The notes beneath the pieces were generated by a model. It saw only the letters and a list, made by a program, of their open reading frames with translations. It did not search any database and was not told where the DNA came from. A DNA stretch of 64,000 nucleotides. Origin: Rhizopus arrhizus (taxonomy: Eukaryota > Mucoromycota > Mucoromycetes > Mucorales > Rhizopodaceae). Shown here piece after piece: positions 1-10,872 of the stretch; position 1 is the first letter of the stretch, and every line of letters starts with the position of its first letter. Location of the stretch: contig JAKZZE010000001.1 in assembly GCA_024220505.1 (NCBI GenBank), positions 1,798,001 through 1,862,000 on the forward strand. The letters are read 5' to 3'. A program made the translations under genes and the position numbers.

Positions 1-2
1 TT

Positions 3-749
3 AAACAAGTATTCGAATGTATTGATATAGCCCATTTAAAGCTCAACCCAGAAAAATGTATCTTTTTCAAAAAGGATCTCAAGTTTCTTGGCTACATTGT
101 AACAAGAGAAGGAATACAGACAGATCCATCGAAAATTCAAAAGATAATAGAATGTCCTATACCAAAAACAGTAACACAAACAAGATCATTTTTGGGATTA
201 GCTTCATATTATAGAAGATTCATCAAGAATTTTGCCTCAATCGCAAGGCCCCTACATGAATTAACAAAGACAAAAAAGAAAGTACCATGGACAGATAAGG
301 CGACGCAAGCCTTTGAACAATTAAAGAAGCTACTCACTACTGCACCTGTTTTGGCAAGACCAGATTTCAACAAACAATTTATACTAGTAACCGATGCATC
401 TAAGCTAGGTTTAGGATGTATACTCACACAATTGGACAAAGAAGGCCGTGAACACCCCGTAATTTTTGCTAGTCGTGGATTGAAATCTGGAGAAGTTAAC
501 TATGCTCCTACAAAATTAGAATGTCTCGCTGTGGTGTGGGCAGTAAAGCTTTTCAGGCCATACCTGCTAGGAAAGAAGTTCACTATCATTACTGATCATT
601 CCGCCTTAACTGGATTGCTTAAAACAAGTAACCCAACTGGAATCATAGCAAGATGGATTGTTATCTTGTCAGAATATGAATTCGAAATCAAATATCGTCC
701 AGGAAGAGTAAATGAGAGCACAGACTTCATGTCCAGATTAGGGTATTAA
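3..749 (+). pseudogene. Ty3/gypsy family X pol: end of RT plus RNase H (5' part outside window)
   Basis: The frame is open from base 3. It starts in the RT thumb (LNPEKC, FLGYIV) and runs through the RT/RNase H connection (FLGLASYYRRFI) into RNase H with TDAS, then LECLAVVWA and TDHSAL, ending at SRLGY and a TAA. These are standard Ty3/gypsy pol signatures: RNase H degrades the RNA of the RNA/DNA hybrid during reverse transcription. The TTG near 192 is not a real start because the frame continues upstream to the window edge. The stop at 747-749 separates RNase H from the integrase, which in this superfamily is normally in the same polyprotein, so the copy is either defective or decodes the stop in some way. 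It belongs to the same family as the fragments at 6342-8404, 10037-10488 and 16479-17609 (inferred from order and style, not from overlap). Confidence 0.9.
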
Positions 750-1027
750 TACTACCTATTTGAAACACTACAACAATCAATCTTTAGACATTATCAACAT
801 ATCAACTTATCACTATATATCATTATTATTATTATCGTTATTATCTACCAATGGAGGATGGGAGGGGTAGTCGAAACATAAAAGTATAAAACAATCACAA
901 AAACACTACAAAACAACACAAATTCGAAACAAGCTATTCAAAAAAATCTAAACTTGAAACAACACAAATTCACCTTGAACAATAAACAAAAAGCCACTGA
1001 AAGAACTCATTACACAAGATCACAAAA
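750..1027. other. Non-coding spacer between RNase H and integrase
   Basis: AT-rich with no usable reading frame. It contains a short ATT/ATC run near 819-842 and a purine-rich block with GGAGGATGGGAGGGG near 853-868. That block resembles an internal polypurine tract, but nothing else supports a function. Confidence 0.5.
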
Positions 1028-2349
1028 ATGGAAGATAGCCAAATAGAACAACTGAAACAATATTTACAAACACTCAAACTACCACCAAATCTCTCACGTA
1101 CAGAAGAAAAATACTTACTTAGGGAATCCGAAAAATTTACCCTATACAAAGGTTTACTTTATCGATACAACACTGAAAACGGATTGATTCGCAAAGTACT
1201 AAACAAGAAAGAAGCAGAAGAAGTCATATACGCATATCACAAACATCCTTTAGGAGGACACTTGGCATATAACAATACACTACACAAGATCGCTGCAAGA
1301 TATTATTGGGATATGTAAAAAGGTGCCATCATTGCCAAGTGCACGGAAAGAAGCATCTGAACGAAGAATTGTATCCAGTGCCCGTACCTTCCAAACCCTT
1401 CGATAGAATAGCCCTAGATGTTAAACATGTGCAAGCCTCACGTTCGGGTTTTCGATATATCATAGCAGGCATAGACTATCTGACCAAATATGTAGAAGCC
1501 AGACCAATGCGTTTTCAAACAGCTGCAGAAATAGCCATGTTCCTATATGAAGAGATAATATGTAGACACGGTTGTCCTACTATTATAGTCACGGATAATG
1601 GAAAGCCTTTCTTAAGCGACTTAATTCGACAAGTATGTAGAAGTTATGGGATAATACACAAGACGACTACACCATATAATCCACAAAGTAACGGATTAAT
1701 CGAGCGCTTTAATCGAACACTTACTTCAATATTACAAAGACGTTCAGATGAGGAGAAAAAAGATTGGGACGTATATCTTCCTGCTGCCTTATTTGCTTAC
1801 CAAAGTATAAAGCAAGCATCAACTAAGCAATCACCCTTCTTCATGACATATGGATATGAACCAAAAACTCCTTTTGACTTGGATCATCATGTGTATGAAC
1901 GAAATTCACCAAAGTATGAAGCCATTCTACGACATAGAACAATACATCAAATATACAATCTGGGAAGAATACGTGAACAAGCCGCAAAAGCCATCGCACA
2001 AGTACAAGCAACTCAAAAGAAGGCTATTGAGAAAAAATTATTAGAAGAAAGCAGAGAATTAAAGCCTCCCTTCAAACTAGGAGACTTAGTACTATTATAC
2101 AGAGACTCTCTATCTACATCTTGGTCTGCTAAATTACAAGACAAATGGGATGGTCCATTCATTATACACCTATCATTAGGAAAAGGCACATATCATATTA
2201 AAAGTTTGGATGTACAAGATACTAGAATTAGAAGGGTGCACGGAAATCGTCTGAAACCCTATTTGTTACCTAAAGTACAATGGTGTTTGGAAAATGTCAG
2301 AGATCATGATGTGCGACTTGATCCTGAAACAAACGTATTACTTCAATAA
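1028..2349 (+). pseudogene. Ty3/gypsy family X integrase, frameshifted
   Basis: 1028-1318 encodes the N-terminal integrase zinc-binding domain (HPLGGH and following). At YYWDM the frame meets a stop, and the second half of the zinc finger (CHHC) continues in another frame from about 1306, so one base has been lost near 1305-1319. The core has the retroviral integrase triad: D in FDRIALDV, D in VTDNGKPF, E in NGLIERFN. A GPF/Y-type module (KWDGPFIIHLSLGKG...) lies near the end. There is no chromodomain, unlike elements Y1 and Y2 in this window. Integrase joins element cDNA to the chromosome. Whether the shift is a mutation or programmed cannot be decided from one copy; mutation is more likely. 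Confidence 0.88.
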
Positions 2350-3148
2350 TTTTCACACACACACAAAAAAAACGAATCAAGAAACTTTTTCTCCCCTTTT
2401 CTCTGGTCTCTCTGTCCCTGCTGGTTTGTATTTAAAGCAAATCTATGAAGAACATGGCCCTGAAGGAGTAGAAGCTCACCTCAATAACTATCTAAACGAG
2501 TGCGAAGATGGAGGCTATCAGCCTATAGAGTATGTCATTGGCTCTGGAACGGGAACTCGTCAAGAATTCATCAATCACATTATGGACCAACTTGCTCTTA
2601 ACAGAGGACAAATGGAGGCCCATATCACTGCTACACCCTACGACCCTGAAACTGGAGAAGACTTGATGCAACCAGACAATGTCTTGAACTTGTTGGATAC
2701 GGATGACCTATTTGATGTTATATATAATTGTGTCACTCAAAACCCTGAACCTACTGAAGATCCTGTCATTCATGAATATTTCATGATTGAAGTATACGAT
2801 CAATACATGCAAATTATACAAGAACAAGAAAATCTACGAGAATTAAAGGAACAAATTATAGTACGCCTACTCTGGCATATAGAAGAATGGACTCGTATGA
2901 CATTTAATGGAATGAACCAAAGATGGGGCGAAGAGGTTTACTGGGAAATGAAGTATAATCAGTTACGAAGATTGTTGCCAAATCTCGCAAGTCACCGGGT
3001 ACTATTAAAAAGAATAAGGGATGATGATCCTTTGCTTCAAGTCAATAACCAGACCAGGGATGGTCTTTCTTCTGGTGGGGGGATCTGTAGCACAAATGAT
3101 GAAGTTTTGGATCCGGAGAACAATGATGATCACAAGAACAAATTTTGA
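2294..3148 (+). CDS. Extra ORF (ORF3) at the 3' end of family X element, unknown function
   Basis: An open frame of about 285 codons overlaps the last 56 bases of integrase in a different frame and runs past the polypurine tract into the LTR. The first ~45 residues read through an ACACAC/AAAA stretch and may not be translated; an in-frame ATG at about 2453 is an alternative. The product is acidic and soluble-looking (many E/D/Q, for example the RGQMEAHI and NLRELKEQII regions), with no signal peptide or membrane segment. It therefore lies where env lies in retroviruses but does not look like an envelope protein. I do not recognise the family. Sense-strand length and amino-acid composition favour real coding. 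Confidence 0.6.
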   Translation: MSEIMMCDLILKQTYYFNNFHTHTKKTNQETFSPLFSGLSVPAGLYLKQIYEEHGPEGVEAHLNNYLNECEDGGYQPIEYVIGSGTGTRQEFINHIMDQLALNRGQMEAHITATPYDPETGEDLMQPDNVLNLLDTDDLFDVIYNCVTQNPEPTEDPVIHEYFMIEVYDQYMQIIQEQENLRELKEQIIVRLLWHIEEWTRMTFNGMNQRWGEEVYWEMKYNQLRRLLPNLASHRVLLKRIRDDDPLLQVNNQTRDGLSSGGGICSTNDEVLDPENNDDHKNKF

Positions 3149-3310
3149 TGTCCAGCGACATTGATGTCGTTCGACATAGATTGTAACCAACAATAAGCCA
3201 CGCCTTTTTTTATATAAATAAGATGAATATTTTTAACCAAATAACAGACATTCAATAAACAAAATCTTCTTGCGCTTAAAAGCAATTGTTTCTTATTGGG
3301 TCACAAACAC
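3074..3310 (+). repeat. Polypurine tract and start of family X LTR
   Basis: A G-rich tract (GGTGGGGGGATC, 3074-3085) is followed by TGTAGCAC at 3086, the usual tract-then-TG layout of a 3' LTR. Inside the presumed LTR a TATA box (TATATAAATA, 3211-3220) and AATAAA near 3256 fit a retroelement promoter and poly(A) signal. I could not fix the 3' end of the LTR: no partner LTR is complete in the window and no clear CA-end plus primer site was found. Confidence 0.55.
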
Positions 3311-4609
3311 CTTTTCTTTTCTTTTTATTTTTACTTATTCTTTCTGATCTGATACCTGAATTATCACGAATCAAGAAAGATCCCTTTTATTTTTATCTTT
3401 TATTAAACAATCTTACTCCTAACCTTATTGATCTATAAAGATCTGGTGGTCACTACTTAAAACCAAATTACTATATCAAAAGAACTGTTAAACGTTCAAT
3501 CAAGTTAATCAAACTCAAGTCATTCAAGGCTTCAAACTTCAAATTAAACAAATCTACAACACTTTAACACAATCCAAATCCCAAGTACTAACAAGTTACA
3601 GCAACAAATTTTATATAAATATCCAACAAACCCTTTTTTATTTTATTCTTATTCTTATCAATATCAATAAAAGAATCACTTATATCTCATATTCAGACTC
3701 TTCATTGAGCTCTTTGAACCCCTTTTTATATTATCTTTTTATTTTACAACACACTTTTTATCGATCTTAACAAACAAGATCTGGTGGTCACTACCTATAT
3801 CAAGCTTTCGCTTAAACTTTATATCAAGAATAACAAGTTTCTCTTACGAAACACTTCAAACAACAACCAAATACATCAAATCTACTCTATAACCTTATAC
3901 TCAAATCACAAGTACCTACTAAGTAATAATGACTCACAAGAAGTAGAAGTATTATGAACCATGACTCACAATGTAACACAATGCAGCAAACTTTTGCAGC
4001 ATTTGACTTTTCTCTCTCCAACTAATTCAAATCCAGGAAAATACAAACAAATACGTATGAATACGTATGAATACAGATAAATCCAGAAAAATACAAAAAA
4101 ATACAGAATATTCACAAAATCATCAAAAACAGCATATAATCAGAAAAGCCAAAAACATATAAATAACTTCAATATTTCTTATACTCTTGACTTACTTACT
4201 TACTTTTGAACTTACTTTTATTTTACTTCACTTATTTACTTTACTTTTTGATTATTTTAATAAATATCATACAAAGTAAATCTATTTTGTTTTTCTTTTA
4301 TTTTACTTAACATCAAGAACAAGAAGTCCCTTGAAGCAAATACACTTCATTGTAATCCCTTTTTTTTTTTATCTTTTTACTTTATTCTATTCACAACAGT
4401 TTGATCTACTTAACAAGATCTGGCGGTCACTTATTACAAGCGAACTTAAATTCAAATCATTACTCTTTTTGGAATCAAATCCTACCTAAACCTTTGATAT
4501 TATATCAAGACTCTCTTAAATCAAACCTATTTAACACTATAAAAACCTTATAAACTCCAATCTCACAACAAGAAGTACTGTGACGCAGTTGGTGTAAGTT
4601 TTGCGGAAG

Positions 4610-4665
4610 AAGGGACTCAGTCGTAGGAGGGACCTCAGTCCTAGGAGGGACATCAGTCCCTGAAG
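4610..4665. repeat. Three imperfect ~18-bp tandem units, GGGACxTCAGTC type
   Basis: AGGGACTCAGTCGTAGG, AGGGACCTCAGTCCTAGG and AGGGACATCAGTCCC follow one another. The units can form GGGAC/GTCCC stems. They stand out as GC-richer than the surrounding AT-rich DNA. Confidence 0.7.
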
Positions 4666-4833
4666 ATAAACAAAAAAAGTTCAAAAATAGAAAAACACAA
4701 AAAAAATCACAACCTTATAATGTAACAAAGATTACAAAATTAACACCAGCAATGGCTGCGGTTTGTGATTTTTTAATCTTGAACCTTATTCCTTTTTGAA
4801 CTTTATTTCAAAATCAAACTTTATATCAAAATC

Positions 4834-5293
4834 TGTTGTAAACATAGTTATTTTCTATATGATATCAGTTGTATTAAAATAAATAACGATACACAAAAGA
4901 TTAAACTATGATTGAACAATTCCACACTTTTCCAAATTTAGAACAATAAGATCAATATCTGTCATCCTAGAGAGTCTAATCAATTGTCAACCCCAAAAGT
5001 AATTAGATCAAAGTTAATTGACTGGTTATTATTTCTATTGTTCAATTTCAGATGCATATATTAGAACATCGACAAGCTTTAGCTTAATCATTGGTTCTTC
5101 AGCACGACATCGTGACCGAGTCCATATCTTTTATATCTACGCTCACAAAGAATATAAATAGATGCCAACTTTTTATCCATAAAGCGAGGCCTTTTCGCAA
5201 TATAAAGAAATCTGCAATAAAGAAGGATTTTAATTTTATATTGCTGCTATTGTTTTTTTGTTTAATTTTTTATTTAATCTTGCGATTAAAACA
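4834..5293 (+). mobile_element. Solo LTR, family S1 (460 bp)
   Basis: It begins TGTTGTAAACATAG and ends GATTAAAACA, flanked on both sides by the 5-bp target duplication AAATC (4829-4833 and 5294-5298). A second copy of the same length lies inverted at 31151-31610 with its own duplication, which confirms the ends. A short open frame inside both copies (starting near 5091 here) crosses the LTR boundary in different ways in each and is probably not a gene. Solo LTRs arise by recombination between the two LTRs of a full element. Confidence 0.93.
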
Positions 5294-6341
5294 AAATCAA
5301 ACCTTATATCGAAATCAAACCTTATATCGAAATGAAACTTTATTTTTCTTTGTCTATAAAATAGACAAGTTTTTACTTTTTATTTTACTTCACTTATCTT
5401 GACTTACTTCTCTTGACTTATATATATATTTTAACTTTACTTATCTTAAATATATTTTATCCAATAAATCAAGTATCTTTATCCCTGAATCTTTTGGTAT
5501 AACACTCTTAAAACACAAGCAAGACAAGTCCCTTGAAGTCAATTATCTTCATTGTAAACACTCTTAAAACTCTTATCAAGTTATTTTATTACAAACAAGT
5601 TTGATCTACTTAACAAGATCTGGTGGTCACTTACAAGCGAACCTAATATCAATACTCTACCCAACTCTTAATTTTTTTTTATCCATTTTCATCAACTTTA
5701 CTCTATTTCAAAACCGTTAACTCTTACAAGCCATTGAAGCAACAAAAAATTACAATAAATATCCCTTTATCCTTTCACTTTTGAAAGACTTACTTACTTT
5801 TCGATATATACTTACTTTTGATATAACTTACTTTTTACTTTTGACATATTTTACTTTAACATAAAATAAAAAGAATATCTTCAAGGATCTACATTTAAAA
5901 TCTTTCTGATCCCCTACATATACATCAAGTCAAGTCCTTTGAAGTCAAATTATCTTCATCGTATCAATCTTATATTCTCTTATCAAGAAAACTCTTATTA
6001 CTTTTTACTGTTTGATCTACAATACAAGATCTGGTGGTCACTTACTACAAGCAAACCAAATTTATCAACATAAAAACAAGCTTTTGATCTCAAATTCTTT
6101 TACACTTCAAAGAAAAGTCAAATTATTTCTAAACTCTTAAGGCCATTTAAACGAAACAATACCTATCACAAGAAAAATTACATTTGGTGGTCACTACGAG
6201 GGAACAAATCAACAAATTACAAACATTATTAACAAGCAATTGGAAAAATCTATCAAATTAAAGCAAATCGTCAAGAAAACTATCAAAACTCTACTTCAAG
6301 AACTACAAAACATACCAAAAACAAATACATCAAATTTAAAA

Positions 6342-7917
6342 ATGGCCTCATACCCAACAGGACAAATCGCGTTGGCAAATGCTAACAATCAAACTTTTAC
6401 ACAAGGTTTTCGCCCAAGGTTAATTGAATTTTATGGCTATGAAGGAGAAGACTTTCGCCACTTTCAAGAAATACTTGATTCATACCTTGCAATCACTAAT
6501 ACTCTCAGTGATGACAGAAAACTTATCGTACTCAAATCTCAATTGCGCCGAGCTGCTAAAATATATTTTGAGAAAGAAATACTCAAGAGAATCCCTAATG
6601 TCACATATGACAACGCCATGGAATTACTCAAGCAACACTACATCACGCCTGAACTAATTCAGAGCTATGAATTAGAATTTAACGAAATGTTTCAAGGTGA
6701 ACAGGAACATCCACAAATCTTTTTGGCAAGACTCCGTGAAGCTGCTGACCTTGCAAACATTACAAGTGAAGCAGTTGTTGAAAGTCGTTTTCGTGCTGGT
6801 CTCCTTAAAGAAATTAAACAATTCTGCAAACAAAGTAGCGCCCATACATTCCAAGAATGGATCAATCATGCTGATGGATGGTGGAATGCCAATCGTCCAC
6901 GCAAAATAGCCATGGTGGATAATCCTTTTATTCCAAGAAACGTCAATAATGCCCTCATATATCATGATGACAACAGATACACAAGACATCATGGAGTTAA
7001 TAATCATAACGTAGAGTTAATCGACACAGAAGAAAGATATATTCATGCTGTACCTATTAATGATTTACGCAACAATGCTGGAAGTAATTATATTGCTCCT
7101 TATTCTGAATTAATCACAGGTCCAAACTAATTAGTCACCATGGAAGTAAAAGGCAATGCAAATAATAGTCATTTGTATACACAGCCAATGATGAATAGAC
7201 ATAACAATCAACTAGTGCATACCAATTCACAACACGACTTGGTTAACCTTATTCAAGAAACCATACGCAACGAATTGAATTCACGTCAACATTCATCTCA
7301 ACCTACTAGAAATTATAATCGACGTCCAAGATACGATAACTATAACAATTCTCAAAACAATGATTACAATAATGGATATAATCGAAATGAAATCAACGGT
7401 TATACCTACAGAGGCAACAACAGATACAGAAATAACTATGATCATAGTTATGGAAGATATGAATATAGCAATCAAAATCGTAATCCAAATCAGCCAACCG
7501 ATAATTATAATAGTCAACCCCAACAAAGCACCTCTCAGCCTCGCTATCAAAACCAACAATCAAAAACTAAATGGGTCGGTTGCTTTTGATAATCAAAAGA
7601 ATGGTCAATCGAACACCCATCATAACAACAAACCCATTAAACAACAAAACCAACAACATAATCTCAATGTCATACTTACCCAAAATGAATACGATAACCC
7701 ATATCAAGCTCAAGATCTTTATGCTGCTATAAGACCTGAACATCCACCTGAAGTTCTAAGCTCCAAGCCTTATTCTAAGCCTATAACAACAGAAAAAGGA
7801 AAACAACCAAGTAGTATTTCAGCTACTAAGCGTGTGAACAAACGTAATCAAGTCAAGGAAACAAGCAACGTACCCAAACAACCTATACAGGCTACAGGAA
7901 ATATGGAAGAAGACTCT
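6342..7917 (+). pseudogene. Ty3/gypsy family X gag, with in-frame stop and +1 shift
   Basis: The ATG at 6342 (MASYPTG...) starts a retroviral capsid-like region (FYGYEGEDF, LKSQLRRAAKIYF, ARLREAADL, FRAGL), the usual Ty3/gypsy gag that forms the particle shell. A TAA at 7128-7130 interrupts it, but the same frame reopens at once (MEVKGN...) into an Asn/Gln/Tyr/Arg-rich region. At 7584-7588 the frame ends at TTT-TGA-T and continues in +1 (CFDNQKNGQ...) up to the solo LTR at 7918. Past that LTR the same frame resumes at 8347. No CCHC knuckle is seen. The TTG upstream at 6240 is not needed as a start. Confidence 0.82.
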
Positions 7918-8341
7918 TGTTTTGCCAAGTATTCAAATAAGAGACAAAAACTAAAAAAGACAATAGTTGTGAAACTAAAGATTATATGTTGCTTTATTAA
8001 TAAAAACATTTGAGGCTATTTATACTTTTTGGATGTCTGGATCTTTACCGCTATTTCAATTGATCGGTTAAAAGAATAATGTGGGAAGGATGGGAAGATA
8101 AAGGAAAGATAGTAGATAATCAATAGCCGCTGTCTTCTTGACGAATCAAGGGACAATGAAGTAGATAAATTATTGATCTAACGATAATTATCGAATAAGG
8201 TTGGATTGAACTGCCGTTGTTATAATCAGGTTCCGATATAGTCGTGGGAACGCCGATAGGGACAACAGGGCAGAGTTGGCTATTGCGGAGATCTCTCGTT
8301 TATCCATGAATGTTCACTTTACTAGTTGTGTGGATACAACA
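7918..8341 (-). mobile_element. Solo LTR (424 bp), minus orientation
   Basis: On the minus strand it runs from TGTTGTATCCACAC to ...TTGGCAAAACA. It is flanked by the 5-bp duplication ACTCT (7913-7917 and 8342-8346). It contains TATAAATAG and AATAAAG in the expected order. Removing it with one ACTCT joins the gag frame of family X without a shift, which supports the boundaries. Confidence 0.9.
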
Positions 8342-8404
8342 ACTCTGATCTTCCTATTGAAATCAAGCCAAAATCAATAAGAAGGAAAACGAAGGTCCCA
8401 TCTA
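8342..8404 (+). pseudogene. Family X gag/protease linker fragment
   Basis: This short stretch continues the family X frame after the solo LTR (basic region with IKPKSIRRK) and stops at the TA used by Tc1 copy A. In frame, its natural continuation is the minus-strand sequence starting at 17609 (RYDIVSDV...), which shows that the piece in between has been inverted. Confidence 0.8.
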
Positions 8405-10034
8405 CAGTAGCGGACAAAACTGGTGCACAAAAATTAAAATCAACATTGTATCTCCGCCATATGTCTGCGACTTTTGTGGCATATACCATCTGAAAGACAG
8501 TCCAAAATATACATTATGTAATGTAAATCGGAACTGTGCCGGACATCCTTCAGGCATAAGGTCATTTTTAGTGATTTTTTGCATATTTCAATTTTCGCCA
8601 AAAATGTAGTGCTTGTCTAGCCTTCTTTCAATTTTCCCCATATCTCTCCCGTTTGCTTTCAGATTTCACTGCATATTAGTGAATTTTAGTAGCTCTTAAA
8701 AAATATATAAAACCGTAGTTATTTTGTATTTCCCATTGAATCCCCCCTTTTGTTTTTACCCTATTCACTATAACAAAGTACTAGCCTTATATGTTTAAGA
8801 AAATAAGCAACTGTAAAAACGAAGCTCTGAGATCTCGAATACACTTAGTTCGTACGACAACAGATATTTCTAGAATAACAAGAATCTCTAAATGGACAAT
8901 CAACAGGAGAAAGAGGGAAGAAAGAAACTTAATGTCTTGTGATCATGAAGGTCTCCCGCTTTTAGTCTGAAAAGTTACTAGCTCAATCACAAACCTAAAG
9001 CTTGGACAAGGCCCGTTACACACAGTTTTCGATGCTCAGCATATTTTGAGGACCTTAAGTTACAGTATTAGCAAATTGTCAGTCTGAAGGCACTGTAGGA
9101 AGCTAGATTTTGAGTCCGGAAGTAAGGAATCGAAGAATTTCATCAGCTGTATTAGCCGGAAAAAGCGATGAATGTGGTATCACGACAAGCCATTGTATAC
9201 AATAGAGGGCTGGAAGTCTGCTATCTTTAGCAATGAAACAAATATGAACATTATGGATGCAGACAGTATACACTAATATTGAAAGCAAGTCGAGCAACCT
9301 GAGCGATTTTTTCACGGTGATCAAACAATGAAGCATGCTGGCTGCTCTGTTATGTTTTAAGGCTGTATTAGATATTGAGGACCAGAATATGTGTGTCAGG
9401 TATACGACGGTATAATGAACTCATAAATATACACATATATTTCGCTTACTTCATACCACAAAAGCCTAGCGTATAGTGGTCTAAAACGTCGTAATCTCTC
9501 GTTTCAGTATGACAATGACACAAGGCACAAGTCGACGCATGTCACAAACTCAATATTTGATAACAGCGCTTCTGTGCTACAAGTTTAGCCGCCACTAATC
9601 CCAGCCTAAGTCCGCTTAAGCATGCCAGGTGACAATTGATGGCAAAGGTATGATGATACGATACTAGATCAAAAAGAGTCGATGATCTTTGGAAAAGAGT
9701 AGTTAAAGAGCCGGGTTCTTTTATTGAAAATGATATACACGCATATTATTAGCATATGCAAAGAAGAACATCCGATGATATCAAGAGATGAGATGATTAT
9801 ATAAAGTCTAAGGTCTTAGCCACTTTTGCGGTTTTTAGAAAATATAAGATTTTATAAATTCAAAGCACGCTTATCGCTCAGTTTTAACAATGTCATGCTT
9901 AGAACATACATAGATTACAATGACTAGTATATCCTCCTTCTAGTACAGTTTCATGACTATTGCAATTACCATGAGCAGGTAATGGTAGTTAAAAGCTAAA
10001 AAAAAGTTTTGTGCACCAGTTTTGTCCGCTACTG
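8405..10034 (+). mobile_element. Tc1-like element, copy A (1630 bp)
   Basis: Terminal inverted repeats begin CAGTAGCGGACAAAACTGGT and continue TGCACAAAA. Both ends are bordered by TA, the Tc1/mariner target. The plus strand holds a decayed Tc1 transposase: a region with TIEGWKSAIF and SNET where the family has D-E-T (first catalytic Asp to Asn), a GCSVM...GCI block with a stop, and a QYDNDTRHKS block holding the second Asp, followed by PPLIP. Stops occur throughout, so it cannot move by itself. A 77-codon ORF on the other strand (9103-9336) is conserved among copies only because the copies are similar; I do not call it a gene. Its two flanks belong to family X in opposite orientations. Confidence 0.92.
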
Positions 10035-10036
10035 TA

Positions 10037-10488
10037 ACTGCGTTAAGTTTTCGATAGTCTATCACCATTCTATATTCTCCATTTTTCTTTTTAACTAAGA
10101 TGACTGGCGCAGCCCACGGACTGTTTGAAGGGGAGATCACACCTAGTTTTGTGTATTTTTCTAGTTCCTTTTGCAAGTGTTCCGCTTCCAAAGGGCTAAT
10201 CCGATATGGTCGGTGACTGATAGGCAAGGTACCTTCTTGTACAATTATTTTGTGTTGTAGCAACCTTGTATGACCGATACTGTCATTATCCCAGTCGAAA
10301 ATTTCTTCGTATTTCTTTAAGAGCCTTTTTAGCTTTCTTGCTATTTTTCTATCCATTTCTCCAACTTCAAGCTTATTGTACTTTTCTGTTTCTAAAGTTT
10401 CTTTGTCTTCATCTGAAGTTTCTTTATCCATTTCGTCGGTCATTTCCATTGTACAGAGATGCAGGTTTTTTTCAACATGATATGCTTG
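10037..10488 (-). pseudogene. Family X reverse transcriptase N-terminal part (inverted fragment)
   Basis: Minus-strand frame with the Ty3/gypsy RT entry: [19 protein letters not shown], then [20 protein letters not shown] and [14 protein letters not shown], where Tc1 copy A interrupts at a TA. Upstream, the frame is continuous with 16479 onward once element Y1 and one GCTTG are removed (IIQA then YHVEKNL). The catalytic F/YxDD is missing because the fragment ends before it. Confidence 0.9.
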
Positions 10489-10829
10489 TGTCATGTTTTG
10501 ACATGTCAATAAGATACAGTCTTATCATTCTGGACTAAATCTTTACAAATGAGTTTGAATAAGAATAGAACCTGATAATTATCACTGCCCTAAACAGCCA
10601 AGTTTCACTTTCATCTCAACAGTTGATTATTAACATCAGTCTATAAAATTTTTCTTATACATGTCAAATCATATCGGTCGTAACTATTTTTGTCATCTAA
10701 TCTCAGGTCTTGCTCAACTAATATAAATAGCCTTGAAACCTTTCTTTAATAAAAGTATTCGACTTTAGAACTATTGTTCGGTCTCGTTAATTCTTCTTTA
10801 TCTTATTTTTGAATACTTAAAACACTTCA
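10489..10829 (+). repeat. 5' LTR of Y1 (341 bp)
   Basis: TGTCATGTTTTGACATG...AACACTTCA. It carries TATA-like ATATAAATAG at 10721-10730 and AATAAAAG near 10748, consistent with promoter and poly(A) signals. The first bases form a TGTCA...TGACA palindrome. Confidence 0.97.
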
Positions 10830-10872
10830 TTTTTTTTAACGAATTCTGAACTCCCAATCACAAAAATCAAAT

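Larger units (their letters stand above)
3311..6341. repeat. Repeat-rich leader region between family X LTR and gag
   Basis: About 3 kb without a convincing gene. A block ending GATCTGGTGGTCACT recurs at 3440, 3778, 4417 (one mismatch), 5617 and 6028. Its last three copies are preceded by TTTGATCTAC and, further up, by a conserved TTGAAG...TCTTCAT segment (about 4332, 5532, 5940). TGGTGGTCAC has the form of a tRNA primer-binding site, but its repetition makes that only a guess. The region also holds a solo LTR (4834-5293) and a short G-rich tandem repeat (about 4610-4665). It is probably the untranslated leader of the element whose gag starts at 6342, expanded by duplication. Confidence 0.5.

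Noticed and set aside
3440..3453. TGGTGGTCAC as a proven tRNA primer-binding site
   Set aside because: Repeated five times, LTR end not located, and no tRNA could be matched from memory with certainty; kept only as a question.
5091..5402. 103-codon ORF with hydrophobic stretch, also in part at 31024-31353
   Set aside because: It starts inside solo LTR S1 and runs over its end into unrelated flanks in both copies.
9103..9336. 77-codon ORF conserved in all four Tc1-like copies (also 18310-18543, 32968-33201, 46083-46316)
   Set aside because: It lies antisense to the decayed transposase; conservation reflects the recent common origin of the copies and the protein has no recognisable features.
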